From: Rhynchopus sp. YZ270_cl-10 | Lineage: Eukaryota > Euglenozoa > Diplonemea > Diplonemida > Diplonemidae | NCBI GenBank assembly: GCA_964035575.1 | Contig: OZ037895.1 | Coordinates: 496,001-560,000 of the forward strand | Direction of reading: 5' to 3' | Length of the DNA stretch: 64,000 bases | Position numbers and translations under genes: made by a program | Shown: positions 62,631 to 64,000 of the stretch, piece after piece | How positions within the stretch are numbered: the first letter of the stretch is position 1 | Layout: every line of letters begins with the position of its first letter | The notes under the pieces: generated by a model | Told to the model about the DNA's origin: nothing | The model's input: the letters and a program-made list of their open reading frames with translations, nothing else | Database searches by the model: none

Positions 62631-62937
62631 GATCAACAATCGTTAAATGGGGACCGTACAAAGTCCCAACTTTCCCCAAGCTAGCCAAAGTCCCGGTTTT
62701 TCTGCACTCAGTACGGGAGAGAGTGTGGACGTCGTTTCCCACTACACCACCACCACCACCCCCCCACGGCAGTGTTACCATAGAACAAACCATCATCTGC
62801 GTTCCCTCCGCAGTTGTTCGGGATGATGTCGTCACCCCATTTGCTTGTATTACAGGTTGAGGGTGAGATATTTGCCTCTCGAGCATCGAGTGCACGCACA
62901 TGCGTCTGCCCCCTTCAGCAGCATGGCAATCAAAGAG

Positions 62938-63030
62938 AGAAGTTGGAAAATGCAAAACGCATCACCAGACATCGGCAGACGCAGTTCTCCGCACGGGAAA
63001 AACAGCCTTATTGGTTATCAAACTGGCGGT
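62938..63030 (-). repeat. family S element overlapping the PSI gene stop
   Basis: AAAATGCAAAACGCATCACC, then ATCGGCAGACGCAG and TTGGTTATCAAACTGG. The last block encodes the final residues (QFDNQ) and stop of the neighbouring gene. Confidence 0.65.
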
Positions 63031-63472
63031 ACCCTGAGCTTTTTGGGGAGTCCACCATTGCTTTGGGGGAGGAAAAGGAGCAGGGCACGTCGTCGACGAC
63101 TTGGGGTTCTTTGAAGCTGACGAATGCGGTTGCTGCTGCGTGGGAGGGGCCTGCTGCGGCACCTGCGGGGACGATGCCTCTGGAGGGGACTTGTATCTCT
63201 TGACGGACACGACCGTGCTTCATGACTGGGTTCGTGCAGTAGCAGTAGAACACGATGCAGCAGTTCAGTGCGCACACCAGCACACACCCAACCACGATCA
63301 GTGCAATAGGCGCAGTACTCACATCGTCATCATCTGGGCGGGCTCGAGGGAACATCGTGCCTGGCGCACCACACATCCCCGACACTGAATCCCACACACA
63401 CCGCGCATTTGTCCCTACCTGAAACCTTGATATGCATATTGTGGACGTCACTATGCTGGAACAGGTATCGCT
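63008..63472 (-). CDS. C-terminal exon of PSI-domain single-pass membrane protein
   Basis: The exon encodes about 155 residues. A PSI-like module (SDTC-x8-C-x11-CVWDSVSGMC) is followed by a short acidic linker, a transmembrane helix (STAPIALIVVGCVLVCALNC and on, with several Cys that could be palmitoylated) and a 75-residue cytoplasmic tail rich in Pro, Ala and Ser. The left exon border is placed at an AG at 63472-63471; the frame remains open further upstream without a convincing start, so the rest of the ectodomain must be in exons to the right, probably beyond the window. The C-x8-C..CVWD-x6-C layout next to the membrane matches the giant adhesin at 23-31 kb, suggesting a shared receptor family. 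PSI modules typically support extracellular ligand-binding domains. Confidence 0.65.
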   Translation of the reverse strand, partial: SDTCSSIVTSTICISRFQVGTNARCVWDSVSGMCGAPGTMFPRARPDDDDVSTAPIALIVVGCVLVCALNCCIVFYCYCTNPVMKHGRVRQEIQVPSRGIVPAGAAAGPSHAAATAFVSFKEPQVVDDVPCSFSSPKAMVDSPKSSGYRQFDNQ

Positions 63473-64000
63473 CATTGATGACAAGAAAAGTGGTCGTGGG
63501 TTACCTCTACCTCCTCTGTTCAATTGGTACAAAAAAATTGGTGCAAATCGGAAGCGAAAATTCCTCTGTTTACTCCTTAAAAAGCGGATGAAAAGAAACT
63601 GTGTAAGTAATATGTGTATGGGTTTGATCTGGATGAGGTGTTTTTAAGAGAACGCCGAGAGGGTGGGGGGCTTGGGGGGGTGTACTTTAAAAGGGGTAGA
63701 GGACAGCGTTGTTCTTTACGTTGTGGAAGTCCAAATGAAAAGTTCATAAGATGAACCTGAGCATCTCTGTGTGCGAAGTCACCTTAAAAAAACTTTGAAA
63801 AAGTGCTGAAACGGTTTGGACCTGAGGCACTGAGGCCAGCCACTGAGAGAAGCACAGATAAAGGAAACGTACAACGGTCACATTGCAAATACATACACAC
63901 AGCATCCAAAATTCTCTAACAATAGATACGAAGATACGAAGCTTTCTCCACCCCTCCACCAACACGGTCCCCACCCCCCTGCTGACCCCGCTCAGCTGCA
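63473..64000. other. right-edge DNA, probably intron or intergenic
   Basis: Contains one family A hairpin (63741-63785). The final 60 bases on the minus strand are open (VGTVLVEGWRKLRIF) and could be the end of an exon, but nothing is recognisable. Confidence 0.4.
63741..63785 (-). repeat. family A hairpin
   Basis: GTTCATAAGATGAACCTGAG, then CATCTCTGTGTGCGAAGTCACC; outer stem kept, inner arm lengthened. Confidence 0.7.

Larger units (their letters stand above)
61643..62937. other. intergenic DNA with hairpins and a nested MITE
   Basis: Family A copies at 61.75, 62.19/62.45 (split) and 62.6 kb. A 63-aa minus-strand frame at 62708-62899 contains STCNTSKWGDDIIPNNCGG and could be a stray exon, but I cannot link it to a gene. 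Confidence 0.5.

Noticed and set aside
62708-62899. Separate small gene with STCNTSKWGDDIIPNNCGG
   Set aside because: Looks somewhat protein-like but has no convincing start, splice partners or family.

Overview
The window is eukaryotic nuclear DNA from a protist. Codon-dense GC-rich genes sit in AT-rich intergenic sequence full of homopolymer runs, and at least three genes have conventional introns (GTATG-like donors, AG acceptors). Every gene I can support lies on the minus strand, from the left edge to about 63.5 kb. Several starts are preceded, on the minus strand, by a long pyrimidine tract and an AG 3 to 120 nt upstream of the ATG. One-way gene arrays, such acceptor-like leaders, and coexisting cis-introns suggest a spliced-leader trans-splicing lineage. 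Among those I would guess a diplonemid-like euglenozoan, but this is inference: no spliced-leader gene or rRNA is present to prove it.

Reading in gene order (right to left): the C-terminal exon of a PSI-domain membrane protein (63.0-63.5 kb); an unrecognised 219-aa protein (61.0-61.6); a secreted discoidin-like protein (56.8-57.6); an MTHFSD / 5-formyl-THF cyclo-ligase-like protein (55.2-55.9); a four-exon Pumilio protein (52.0-54.9); a ubiquitin-conjugating E2 with a UBA tail (39.8-40.6); a four-exon ABCB-type half transporter (33.9-36.2); a giant 2741-aa cadherin-like surface protein (22.9-31.1); a Sir2 deacetylase with acidic and AT-hook-like tails (17.7-19.7); a four-exon cyclic-nucleotide-gated channel (13.7-16.5); a DUF2828 protein with 16 alternating 29/36-residue repeats (7.3-11.2); and a PDZ / cold-shock / PDZ protein running off the left edge. 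The genes do not form an obvious pathway; their shared feature is orientation.

The intergenic DNA is the most unusual part. It is studded with short structured elements. Family A (about 25 copies) is a hairpin of about 35 nt whose stems vary by compensatory and G-U changes while the loop is kept. Essentially all copies read in the same sense as the genes, and one lies inside a channel intron. Family S (about 11 copies) has two hairpins, one carrying a tRNA T-arm-like UUCGAUA loop. Family T shares its loop with family A. Family B looks like a tiny poly(A)-tailed retroposon and occurs on both strands. On top of these are non-autonomous DNA transposons: a 3.65-kb composite with perfect 31-bp inverted ends and a TA duplication, a MITE family C (four copies), a 246-bp MITE inserted at TA inside a family A copy, a 1.38-kb element F, a 680-bp palindrome-rich element G, and several foldbacks. 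The interval 40.6-52.0 kb and much of 57.6-61.0 kb hold no gene that I can support, only these elements and simple repeats.
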